5,470 nt of DNA, from contig WQZW01000127.1 in assembly GCA_009780545.1 (NCBI GenBank), positions 1-5,470 of the forward strand. The letters are read 5' to 3'. Under the pieces are notes generated by a model. It searched no databases, was not told where the DNA came from, and was given only the letters and a program-made list of their open reading frames with translations. The stretch comes from Treponema sp. Lineage in GTDB: Bacteria; Spirochaetota; Spirochaetia; Treponematales; Breznakiellaceae. Positions 1 to 5,100 of this stretch are shown here, one piece after another. Each line of letters opens with the position of its first letter. The first letter of the stretch is position 1. The translations under genes and the position numbers were made by a program.

Positions 1-434
1 GCGCCCACGTCGACCCTCCAGCCGATTTCGGGCACGATGCCGAGACCTTCGTTGGAGAGAAGCCCGATTTCGTTCCCTAAAGGTTGAAGGGCGGAATCCT
101 GCGGAACGACGGTTTTCAGTTCTTCCGAGGTAATGGTCGTCGTTGATGTATGCCAGGAATAACCGAGCCCGAGCCCGAGGTAGAAGTTGCCGGCCCACGG
201 ATAGTAGCGTGCCACGACATTGGTCCCGAGTTCGTTGAAGATGATCAGCGTCGTCCAATAGGCGTTCAGGCTCAAGGACAGTTTGTCCGACACCATGTAC
301 TCTGCGCGAAGTCCCCCGCCCACAAGACTCAGTTCGCCGGAAAGCCACCATTGGGTTCCCGCCGTTTCCTGTGCGAAAATCCCTCCGGCTACCGACGCAG
401 CCAAAACCAAAACCAACAGACCTTTCTTTGCCAT
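1..434 (-). CDS. Outer-membrane beta-barrel protein, N-terminal part (partial at window edge)
   Basis: The minus-strand frame opens at ATG 434-432 and stays open to the left edge (144 codons), so the C-terminus lies outside the window. AAGGAG sits 5 nt before the start (445-440). The protein begins with Lys-Lys and a hydrophobic stretch (about residues 5-20), ending at a likely signal peptidase I site after IFA (residue 21), so export is expected. The rest has alternating polar/hydrophobic strands rich in Gly and aromatics, for example LSGELSLVGGGLRAEYMVSD (31-50), VVARYYPW (73-80), YLGLGLGYSW (85-94) and LGIVPEIGWRVDVG (131-144). This pattern is typical of small outer-membrane barrels, and the RYYPW plus LGYxW arrangement resembles spirochaete OMP-like proteins as I remember them. 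Barrel topology is inferred. Ligand and role cannot be read from this fragment. It is transcribed divergently from the NlpE-like lipoprotein gene. Confidence 0.72.
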   Translation of the reverse strand, partial: MAKKGLLVLVLAASVAGGIFAQETAGTQWWLSGELSLVGGGLRAEYMVSDKLSLSLNAYWTTLIIFNELGTNVVARYYPWAGNFYLGLGLGYSWHTSTTTITSEELKTVVPQDSALQPLGNEIGLLSNEGLGIVPEIGWRVDVG

Positions 435-582
435 TTTTTCTCCTTGTGCTTCGCATGAAATTTTCGACCGTTCCGAAACCCGTCGTTCCGGAAGCGTCCC
501 TTTGTTCATCAGCCGAATACACGGCACCGATGCCCGCTAAACCGTAGATTTGTTTTGGGCAGTCGTAATAAAATACTAATAA

Positions 583-610
583 ATTATGCCTGCGACCAGA
601 ATTTTTTCAA
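583..610 (-). promoter_or_regulatory. Candidate sigma70 promoter for the barrel-protein gene
   Basis: Read on the minus strand, TTGAAA (610-605), a 16-nt spacer and CATAAT (588-583) each match the consensus at 5 of 6 positions. Transcription would start near 576 and leave a leader of about 140 nt before the ATG at 434. The long leader makes this less certain; a closer promoter of weaker sequence cannot be excluded. Confidence 0.4.
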
Positions 611-686
611 AACAGGATTCGATCCGCGGCAAATTCCGGAAAGGCGATGCGGACCGCGCGCTTTGGCAAAAGGAAAAATCGCCCCG

Positions 687-715
687 TTGTCTTTTTGGAA
701 AATTTCGCCTATCCT
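687..715 (+). promoter_or_regulatory. Candidate sigma70 promoter for the NlpE-like lipoprotein gene
   Basis: TTGTCT (687-692), a 17-nt spacer and TATCCT (710-715) are each 4 of 6 matches to the consensus, with optimal spacing. Transcription would begin near 722 and give a leader of about 28 nt that contains the AAGGAG at 737-742. This position also argues against a translation start further upstream. Confidence 0.5.
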
Positions 716-749
716 CTTGGGTAGTGAAAATTTGCGAAGGAGAGTTCAA

Positions 750-1178
750 ATGAAAAAAGTAGGATTGTCGGTGCTTGTGCTGGCGGGCCTTGTCGTCGCC
801 TGTGGGATGATCGTTTCCTGTGCCTCGGTCGGGGGGCGGACCTCGGGCCCGCATGGTTCCAGGGACAGCCTGGACTGGTGGGGAACGTACGAAGGGACGC
901 TGCCTTCGGCCGGCGGTTCCGGGATGCGCGTAAAGATCACGCTGAACAGGGGCGGCACCTTCGAAAAGGTGGTCGAGTACGTGGGACGCGAAGGGGTTTT
1001 CACTTCGGAGGGAACTTTCGGATGGAATAAGGCCGGCAGCCACGTTACCCTTGAAGGCATCGGGGACGGGCCGGCGACCTATTGGGTCGGCGAGGGCTTC
1101 CTCCTCCAGATGGATATCGAAGGGAACCGCATCGAAGGGGAACTTGCCGACGAGTACCGGCTGGAGAAGATCGAGTAA
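750..1178 (+). CDS. Small NlpE-like lipoprotein (142 aa)
   Basis: The ATG at 750 is chosen because AAGGAG lies 7 nt upstream and a signal peptide starts there; the frame is open further back but shows no start signal. Residues 1-24 are Lys-Lys, a long hydrophobic core and two possible lipoboxes, VVA-C18 and IVS-C24. Either would give a lipid-anchored envelope protein; I favour C24. The mature part matches the N-terminal domain of the NlpE family: WWGTYEGTLPSAGG (about 48-61), then a KITLNRGGTFEKVVEYVGR-like strand pair, an EGTFGW turn, and a closing GELADEYRLEKIE. In E. coli NlpE is an outer-membrane lipoprotein linked to copper tolerance and to surface/envelope stress sensing through Cpx. 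Here the usual Cys-x-x-Cys after TLP/VLP is replaced by Ser-Ala-Gly-Gly, and the C-terminal second domain is absent. A thiol or copper role is therefore doubtful. Fold family is fairly sure, function open. Confidence 0.72.
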   Translation: MKKVGLSVLVLAGLVVACGMIVSCASVGGRTSGPHGSRDSLDWWGTYEGTLPSAGGSGMRVKITLNRGGTFEKVVEYVGREGVFTSEGTFGWNKAGSHVTLEGIGDGPATYWVGEGFLLQMDIEGNRIEGELADEYRLEKIE

Positions 1179-1206
1179 TCGCAACTCCCGGCCCGGAAGT
1201 CAACGT

Positions 1207-1260
1207 TGAGTAGATAAAGGCGGGGCGTTGCGGGGCAGCGCCCCGCCTCATTGTTACTCA
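1207..1260. terminator. GC-rich hairpin between convergent genes, likely bidirectional terminator
   Basis: A perfect 10-bp stem, AGGCGGGGCG (1218-1227) with CGCCCCGCCT (1239-1248), encloses an 11-nt loop. The loop and 3' arm contain an alternative 7-bp stem, GCGGGGC (1230-1236) with GCCCCGC (1240-1246). An outer 6-bp pairing, TGAGTA (1207-1212) with TACTCA (1255-1260), could close the whole structure. It lies between the stop of the NlpE-like gene (1178) and the stop of msrAB (1264), where a shared terminator is expected. The T-tracts are poor on both sides (TTGTT on plus, TTTAT on minus), so intrinsic termination is plausible rather than certain. The outer pairing and nested stems also fit an interspersed palindromic element. 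Confidence 0.6.
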
Positions 1261-1263
1261 TTA

Positions 1264-2214
1264 CTATTCGATTTGCGACAGCAGATGCCCGTAGCCCTCT
1301 TCCGCCATCTTGTCCTTGGGGACGAAGCGGAGCGAGGCGCTGTTGATGCAGTACCGCAGGCCGCCCCGTTCCGCGGGCCCGTCATCGAAGACATGGCCCA
1401 GGTGGGCGTCTCCGGTGGTGCTGCGTACCTCGGTGCGGCTGCGGCCGTAGGAAGTGTCCTCCAGTTCGGTGATCAGCTTTTTGGCGATGGGGCGGGAAAA
1501 GCTCGGCCAGCCGCAGCCGGACTCGAACTTGTCCGTGGACAGGAACAGCGGTTCGCCGGAGGTAATGTCCACGTAGATGCCGGGCTCGAACTTGTCGTGG
1601 TACTCGTTCCGGAACGGCGGTTCGGTGGCGTTGTTCTGGGTAACGGCAAACTGCATGTCGGACAGCGTCTTGCGCAGCTCGGCCTTTTCCGCCGGCCGGT
1701 AGCGGGTCGCCGTGTCCACCGCGCGCTTTGCCGCCTCGAGCTTGTTCCGGCCGATGTGGCAGTAGCCGGCCGGGTTCTTGTCCAGGTACTTCCGGTGGTA
1801 CTCCTCCGCCTGAAAGAACTGCGAAAGGGGCTTCACCTCGATGGCCACCGGCCGTTCGTGGCTTTCCTGCAGCAGGGCTATGGAACCCCGGACGACATCC
1901 TCGTCCGCCGGGTCGGTAAAGTAGATGCCGGTGCGGTACTGTGTCCCGACGTCGCCGCCCTGACGGTTGAGGCTGAGGGGATCGACGACCTCGTAGAAGC
2001 GGTCCAGCAGGAAGGTCAGGCTGATCCGCTCCGGATCGTAATCCACCTTCACCGTTTCCGCATGGCCTGAATCGTTGCGGCACACGTCCTCGTAGGTCGG
2101 GTTTTCCGTCCTGCCGTTGGCGTAGCCGACCTCGGTGGCAAGCACGCCGGGAATCAGGGCAAGGTACTTTTCGGTCCCCCAGAAACAGCCGCCTGCCAGA
2201 TAAATCGTCTTCAT
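1264..2214 (-). CDS. msrAB: Bifunctional peptide methionine sulfoxide reductase MsrA-MsrB (316 aa)
   Basis: The fusion reduces Met-S-sulfoxide (MsrA) and Met-R-sulfoxide (MsrB) in proteins. MsrA covers about residues 1-165: GGCFWG with catalytic C10, Y41, E53 in GHAET, D88 and Y93 in GGDVGTQYR, and likely resolving C152 in GYCHIG. MsrB covers about 180-300: SGCGWPSF with C234 at the resolving position, DAHLGHVF (269-276) and [11 protein letters not shown] with catalytic C289. The two zinc-binding CxxC pairs found in many MsrBs are absent (ITSG at 217-220, STTG at 265-268), so this is the zinc-free type. There is no signal peptide, so it should be cytosolic, with thioredoxin as the usual reductant. 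The ATG at 2214 follows AAGGAGG (2225-2219) by 4 nt. It lies 15 bp downstream of gpx and is almost surely cotranscribed with it. Confidence 0.97.
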   Translation of the reverse strand: MKTIYLAGGCFWGTEKYLALIPGVLATEVGYANGRTENPTYEDVCRNDSGHAETVKVDYDPERISLTFLLDRFYEVVDPLSLNRQGGDVGTQYRTGIYFTDPADEDVVRGSIALLQESHERPVAIEVKPLSQFFQAEEYHRKYLDKNPAGYCHIGRNKLEAAKRAVDTATRYRPAEKAELRKTLSDMQFAVTQNNATEPPFRNEYHDKFEPGIYVDITSGEPLFLSTDKFESGCGWPSFSRPIAKKLITELEDTSYGRSRTEVRSTTGDAHLGHVFDDGPAERGGLRYCINSASLRFVPKDKMAEEGYGHLLSQIE

Positions 2215-2229
2215 ACTTCCTCCTTCCGG

Positions 2230-2712
2230 TTACGTTTCCAAAAGTTTGCGGATGTCCTCTTCCAGGGTTTCCGGCTTCCGGTCCGATGCGTAGCGGGCGA
2301 CGACGTTGCCGGCCCTATCGACCAGGAACTTGGCGAAGTTCCACTTGATCCTGCCGGCTTCCAGCTCGCCCGGCTGTTGTTCCTTGAGGAAGGCGTACAG
2401 GGGGATCGCGTTCCTGCCGTTGACGGCGACCTTGGCGAAGCGGGGGAAACTCGTGGCGTACTTAGTCGTGCAGAATTCGCCGATCTCCTCGTCGGTTCCC
2501 GGTGCCTGCCCGCCGAACTGGTTGCAGGGAAAGTCCAGCACCTCGAAGCCCTTGTCCTTAAGGTCCCCGTACAGCTTCTGCAAGGCGGCATACTGCTTGG
2601 TATGGCCGCACTTGGTCGCCGTGTTCACGATCAAAAGCACCTTGCCGGCAAAGGTCCCCAGCGAAACCTCCTGCCCGTCCGTTCCCCTGACGGTAAAATC
2701 ATGTACTGTCAT
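2230..2712 (-). CDS. Glutathione peroxidase family protein, Cys type, probably thioredoxin-dependent (160 aa)
   Basis: The enzyme belongs to the Gpx family of thioredoxin-fold peroxidases, which reduce hydrogen peroxide and organic peroxides. The catalytic tetrad is visible: C35 in NTATKCGHTKQY, Q69 in FPCNQFGGQ, and W124-N125 in KWNFAKFLVD. The peroxidatic residue is an ordinary Cys codon (TGC), not selenocysteine. C81 in EFCTTKY sits in the 'Cys block' used as resolving cysteine by thioredoxin-dependent Gpx enzymes, so thioredoxin is the more likely reductant despite the family name. The start at 2712 is preferred: GGGGAG lies 6 nt upstream, the length fits the family, and the promoter listed below would place earlier starts outside the mRNA. 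The frame is open further upstream (ATG at 2760) but the extra residues match nothing. The gene is the first of a gpx-msrAB operon for oxidative damage. No signal peptide, so cytosolic. Confidence 0.95.
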   Translation of the reverse strand: MTVHDFTVRGTDGQEVSLGTFAGKVLLIVNTATKCGHTKQYAALQKLYGDLKDKGFEVLDFPCNQFGGQAPGTDEEIGEFCTTKYATSFPRFAKVAVNGRNAIPLYAFLKEQQPGELEAGRIKWNFAKFLVDRAGNVVARYASDRKPETLEEDIRKLLET

Positions 2713-2730
2713 GTTCAACTCCCCGGCTAC

Positions 2731-2759
2731 ATAATAGAAGGCTTTGCGGGTTTTGTCCA
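2731..2759 (-). promoter_or_regulatory. Candidate sigma70 promoter of the gpx-msrAB operon
   Basis: On the minus strand, TGGACA (2759-2754), a 17-nt spacer and TATTAT (2736-2731) each match the consensus at 5 of 6 positions. The transcript would start near 2724, leaving only about 12 nt before the gpx ATG at 2712, with GGGGAG at its very 5' end. The -35 hexamer overlaps the alternative ATG at 2760, which argues against that ATG being used. No obvious OxyR- or PerR-like operator was recognised nearby. Confidence 0.55.
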
Positions 2760-2886
2760 TTGTATCCGGAGTCGTAGGGTAAGAAATGGCAACGGGACCG
2801 AATCTGCGTTCCGGCAGGGAAGGTATGGAATCCCCCGTTCCGTTTGACGGAGCATTCGATATACGGATAAATAAAGACAAAAATCA

Positions 2887-2914
2887 TTGACATAAAATCA
2901 GGCCGTGGTATAAT
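2887..2914 (+). promoter_or_regulatory. Perfect-consensus sigma70 promoter for the small protein gene
   Basis: TTGACA (2887-2892) and TATAAT (2909-2914) both match the sigma70 consensus at 6 of 6 positions, separated by 16 bp, one below the optimum. Transcription would begin near 2921 and run rightward into a leader of about 120 nt before the ATG at 3044. This is by far the strongest promoter in the window. It could also serve the S41 peptidase gene further downstream. Confidence 0.8.
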
Positions 2915-2920
2915 GAAGGA

Positions 2921-3043
2921 AAGTCGGGTACTTACTTTTTTAGACAGAAGTGGGTACGTAACCAAAAGATGTGTGACCGGAGCACTGGGCCAACGTAGTT
3001 GGAGGCGATGGCACGCAAAAGCGTAGCTGTAAGGAGAGAAGCG
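2921..3043 (+). promoter_or_regulatory. Long 5' leader of the small protein gene with repeats and a near-palindrome
   Basis: The leader holds GGGTACTTAC (2926-2935) and GGGTACGTAA (2952-2961), two copies of GGGTAC-N-TA spaced 26 bp apart. The second copy is part of TGGGTACGTAACCA (2951-2964), a 14-bp palindrome with a single mismatched pair. A short hairpin, CCAAC (2990-2994) with GTTGG (2998-3002), follows. A nine-codon open frame at 2969-2998 has no ribosome binding site. The repeats just downstream of a perfect promoter look like operator sites for a dimeric regulator, but this is inference. I recognise no known riboswitch. Confidence 0.35.
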
Positions 3044-3265
3044 ATGAAAAAACTCTTTGGCAAACTGGTTGTTGTTGCGGTGGTCTTGAGTGTCGCAGGG
3101 GCCGGAATTGGACTTGGTAGCCTGAAACTGGCCGAATCTGGGTTGCCGAGCACTGAGGTCGTTGACAATTGGCCTATGAATGATGACGGAACATTTGGGA
3201 ACGGCCCGGTTCCCCCCAGCGGCGGCGGAAATATTGGCGAGAGCTACAGTACCTACAGAGGGTAG
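3044..3265 (+). CDS. Unrecognised small secreted or membrane-anchored protein (73 aa)
   Basis: The ATG at 3044 has AAGGAG 7 nt upstream and opens with Met-Lys-Lys. In-frame starts at 2999 (TTG) and 3008 (ATG, with GGAGG only 2 nt away) would add up to 15 basic residues and are less likely. Residues 2-7 are basic; about 8-28 form a hydrophobic segment, LVVVAVVLSVAGAGIGLGSL, which could be a signal peptide or a single membrane anchor; no clear signal peptidase motif or lipobox Cys is present. The remaining ~44 residues are probably disordered: an acidic VVDNWPMNDDG segment (about 41-51), a Pro/Gly stretch with PVPPSGGG, and an aromatic end, ESYSTYRG. There is no cysteine. I recognise no family and assign no function. 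The codons use more TTG, GTT and GGA than the flanking genes. Its strong promoter implies high expression. An S41 peptidase follows after 115 bp on the same strand. Coding status rests on the promoter, ribosome site and signal-like N-terminus. Confidence 0.68.
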   Translation: MKKLFGKLVVVAVVLSVAGAGIGLGSLKLAESGLPSTEVVDNWPMNDDGTFGNGPVPPSGGGNIGESYSTYRG

Positions 3266-3312
3266 AAATCAGTTGCCGAACCGTCCATGAAGTAATGCGG
3301 TAGCGGTTTAGC

Positions 3313-3349
3313 CGGCATTCCCTGAAGCCGACGGTTTCAGGGAATGCTG
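3313..3349 (+). terminator. Stable 15-bp hairpin without U-tract between small gene and S41 gene
   Basis: GCATTCCCTGAAGCC (3315-3329) pairs with GGTTTCAGGGAATGC (3333-3347) around a GAC loop, with one G-U pair; a further C-G and G-U pair can extend it to 3313-3349. The T-tract needed for efficient intrinsic termination is missing (the next bases are TGTGCCC). It may be a weak terminator that attenuates read-through into the S41 gene, an RNA-processing or mRNA-stabilising stem, or a dispersed palindromic repeat. The stem itself is seen directly; its role is inferred. Confidence 0.55.
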
Positions 3350-3380
3350 TGCCCATGACAAAGCCCTAAAGGAACAAAAA

Positions 3381-5033
3381 ATGAAAAGAATTTTCCCCGT
3401 GCCGGCCGTCATTGCGGCTCTCCTGCTCGTTTCCTGCGGAAAGAGCGCGGCCGACGATGCCATCGACATAAGCGGGATTGAAATGCCGGCGCTCCTGCAC
3501 GAGATAATCGACGCCAACCGCGCGAACGTTTTTGCGCCGCTCGCCCCGGATTTTTGGGAAACCGCCGAGGGACTTTTGACGCGCGGCTTTACTATGGAAG
3601 AAGATCTGCGCATAGCCGCCGCCGTAAGGGAGCTTGCCGACAAACATCATGCTTGGTACGACTTAAGAAACCCCCCGGAGGGCGTTCCCGAGGGAACGGT
3701 TACCCGTGCCGAAGCCGCCTCCGACATAGATTTTTTCTTTGACATTTTGCGCTACGGTTACGCCGGTTACGGCTATTTCGGCGGCGACGCGGTTTTTCGA
3801 CCCCTGCGCGACGCGATGCATAAGCGGCTTGCCGAAATGGAGGACGTAATCTCCGTCGATACGTTACTGGGGATTCTCGCCCGTCCCCTTCAGGAAATAA
3901 TTTTTGACAATCATTTTCTTCTTCACACGTTTTCTTTTCGCGCTCCCCCTCAATCGGCGTTTTTGAACGACGACTTTGTCGTGCGCGACACGGCCGACGG
4001 ATACGAAATGACGATTTACGGTGCCGTTCACAAAATCCTTGAAATAACGTTTACCGACGGCGAACCGGCGGATTGCATCGTCCCCACGATCACGAGGGAA
4101 GGGGAAATCGCCTACGCCTTCGGTCTTCTTTCGGAGTCGGCACGATACGGGAGGGAAATGGCATCGGTAAACGTTACGCTCCTTCTTGAAAACGTTGCCA
4201 CCGGTGCGGTAATTTCGCATGACCTCGCGCTTAACAAAGTTAACACGCCTTGGCGTTACGATCCGCGCCCGGTCGAGGATCGTCCGTTGATCGAGGAGCG
4301 GAATATCAGGGGGATAACCGTTCTTGAAAACAGGAGCATGTGGGGCCCGTGGACCGGCCGGCGGGAAATGTACGAGGAGCACGTCAATTTCTTCAAGGTC
4401 GGGGAAAACGCGCGGGGCAGGCCTGCGCTGATTATCGATATGAGGTGGAACTACGGCGGCTCGGGGCTTTTGGGTTTCGAATGGGTCAGGGGTTTTTCCG
4501 GCCATCCGCCCCAGGATCAGGGCCTTGTAGCCTTCGCGCTGGCGACCCATACGAACGAGGCCCTGTCGGAGGATCCCTCCGCTTCCGACGATGATGATCT
4601 TACGTTTGATTTTCTGCCTTGGTATTCGACCGCATTGGGCGAATGGAGCGAGGATCCCGAGCGCGGCCCGATGTGGCTTTTGCCGGAAGAATATCCGGAT
4701 CCAAAGCTGATTCCGAACGATACCCCGGTGATCGTCCTGATCGACGGCAGCGTAAGTTCCGCCGGAGAGATTTTTCTTTCCGATCTTATGCAGATGGAAA
4801 ACGTCGTCGTTGCCGGGGTGAACACCGCAGGGGTACGGCTTACCGGGGGAGTTATTCCGGCGATGCTGCCCCAGAGCGGGCTTGAGGTAAGGTTTGGGTC
4901 GGACCGCCTGTCGCTCCGCCCGGACCTTGCCCGGTTCGAGGGCGTCGGTTTTCCGCCGGATCTTTGGGTTCACCCGAGGGACGGCATGGAACGCGCGCTG
5001 GCCTTCATCGCAAGGTACGGGATTCCCCGTTAG
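3381..5033 (+). CDS. S41-family (tail-specific protease-like) lipoprotein peptidase (550 aa)
   Basis: S41 peptidases are serine proteases related to CtpA/Prc and tricorn core. The N-terminus has a lipoprotein signal with LLLVSC and lipidation site C19, so it should be anchored on the periplasmic side of a membrane or at the surface. Residues about 35-170 form a helical N-terminal region. FDNH (175-178) gives the conserved Asp-x-His, with H178 the likely catalytic His. About 196-285 is a beta-rich segment that may be a degenerate PDZ domain. The S41 core follows: ALIIDMRWNYGG (349-360), VIVLIDGSVSSAGEIF (450-465) with probable nucleophile S460, VVVAGVNTAG (475-484), and EGVGFPPDLWVHP (520-532). 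The position 25 residues after the Ser, which is the catalytic Lys in CtpA, is Val485, so a Ser-His type mechanism is inferred. An acidic insert (about 396-410) precedes the Ser strand. AAAGGA at 3368-3373 supports the start. No own promoter was seen, so read-through from 2887 is likely. Confidence 0.88.
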   Translation: MKRIFPVPAVIAALLLVSCGKSAADDAIDISGIEMPALLHEIIDANRANVFAPLAPDFWETAEGLLTRGFTMEEDLRIAAAVRELADKHHAWYDLRNPPEGVPEGTVTRAEAASDIDFFFDILRYGYAGYGYFGGDAVFRPLRDAMHKRLAEMEDVISVDTLLGILARPLQEIIFDNHFLLHTFSFRAPPQSAFLNDDFVVRDTADGYEMTIYGAVHKILEITFTDGEPADCIVPTITREGEIAYAFGLLSESARYGREMASVNVTLLLENVATGAVISHDLALNKVNTPWRYDPRPVEDRPLIEERNIRGITVLENRSMWGPWTGRREMYEEHVNFFKVGENARGRPALIIDMRWNYGGSGLLGFEWVRGFSGHPPQDQGLVAFALATHTNEALSEDPSASDDDDLTFDFLPWYSTALGEWSEDPERGPMWLLPEEYPDPKLIPNDTPVIVLIDGSVSSAGEIFLSDLMQMENVVVAGVNTAGVRLTGGVIPAMLPQSGLEVRFGSDRLSLRPDLARFEGVGFPPDLWVHPRDGMERALAFIARYGIPR

Positions 5034-5100
5034 CCTGAGACCCGGCATTCACTACCGGTAGCATTCCCCAATCCCCCCGGCTAGGGTATACTGGCCGCAG
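5034..5100 (+). promoter_or_regulatory. Short spacer with palindrome and a -10-like box next to the TPR gene
   Basis: CTACCGGTAG (5052-5061) is a perfect 10-bp palindrome, and GCATTC occurs on either side (5045-5050 and 5061-5066). TATACT (5087-5092) is a good -10 box (5 of 6), but the bases 17 bp upstream of it, TTCCCC, match the -35 consensus at only 3 of 6. A transcript from this box would start at about 5098-5101, that is, at or next to the ATG at 5101. No terminator with a T-tract is visible for the S41 gene. Confidence 0.35.

Larger units (their letters stand above)
435..749. other. Divergent intergenic region between barrel protein and NlpE-like lipoprotein
   Basis: These 315 bases hold no convincing gene. 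The open frame that enters from the right (upstream of 750) gives an Arg/Lys-rich translation without family resemblance. The part around 560-620 and 660-735 is clearly more A/T-rich than the flanking genes, as expected of promoter DNA. One candidate sigma70 promoter faces each direction (listed separately). The minus-strand one would leave a leader of about 140 nt for the barrel gene. GGAACG-like words recur in that leader (around 460-500), but I could not build a convincing riboswitch or operator from them. Confidence 0.6.

Noticed and set aside
150..540. Plus-strand open frames opposite the barrel-protein gene
   Set aside because: They are antisense to a frame with signal peptide, ribosome site and barrel-like strands, and their translations lack any recognisable pattern.
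555..749. N-terminal extension of the NlpE-like protein from a start at 555
   Set aside because: The extension would bury the signal peptide behind 65 residues and covers the predicted promoter. The ATG at 750 has AAGGAG at ideal distance.
576..1184. Minus-strand open frame opposite the NlpE-like gene
   Set aside because: It runs across the gene and its promoter region, has no ribosome site or motif, and the plus strand has a lipoprotein signal and NlpE-like sequence.
1228..2070. Plus-strand open frame (280 codons) opposite msrAB
   Set aside because: MsrA and MsrB active-site motifs on the minus strand prove the coding strand. The plus frame begins inside the GC-rich hairpin and has no recognisable motif.
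2596..2612. Selenocysteine in Gpx
   Set aside because: The peroxidatic codon is TGC, an ordinary Cys. No in-frame TGA or SECIS-like element is needed.
2713..2880. N-terminal extension of Gpx from 2880 or from the ATG at 2760
   Set aside because: The extra residues match nothing in the family, the first 160 codons from 2712 fit the usual length, and the 2760 ATG overlaps the -35 box and has a poor ribosome site.
2969..2998. Nine-codon upstream open frame as a leader peptide
   Set aside because: It has no Shine-Dalgarno, no codon run typical of an attenuator, and a length expected by chance.
2999..3043. Earlier starts (TTG 2999, ATG 3008) of the small protein
   Set aside because: GGAGG is only 2 nt from ATG 3008, and the added residues are basic and precede the signal-like segment. 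ATG 3044 with AAGGAG 7 nt upstream is the better choice, though 3008 is not excluded.
3864..5048. Long minus-strand open frame (394 codons) opposite the S41 gene
   Set aside because: It is an antisense shadow of a high-GC gene. The translation is rich in Arg and Pro without domain motifs, whereas the plus strand carries clear S41 motifs, a lipoprotein signal and a ribosome site.
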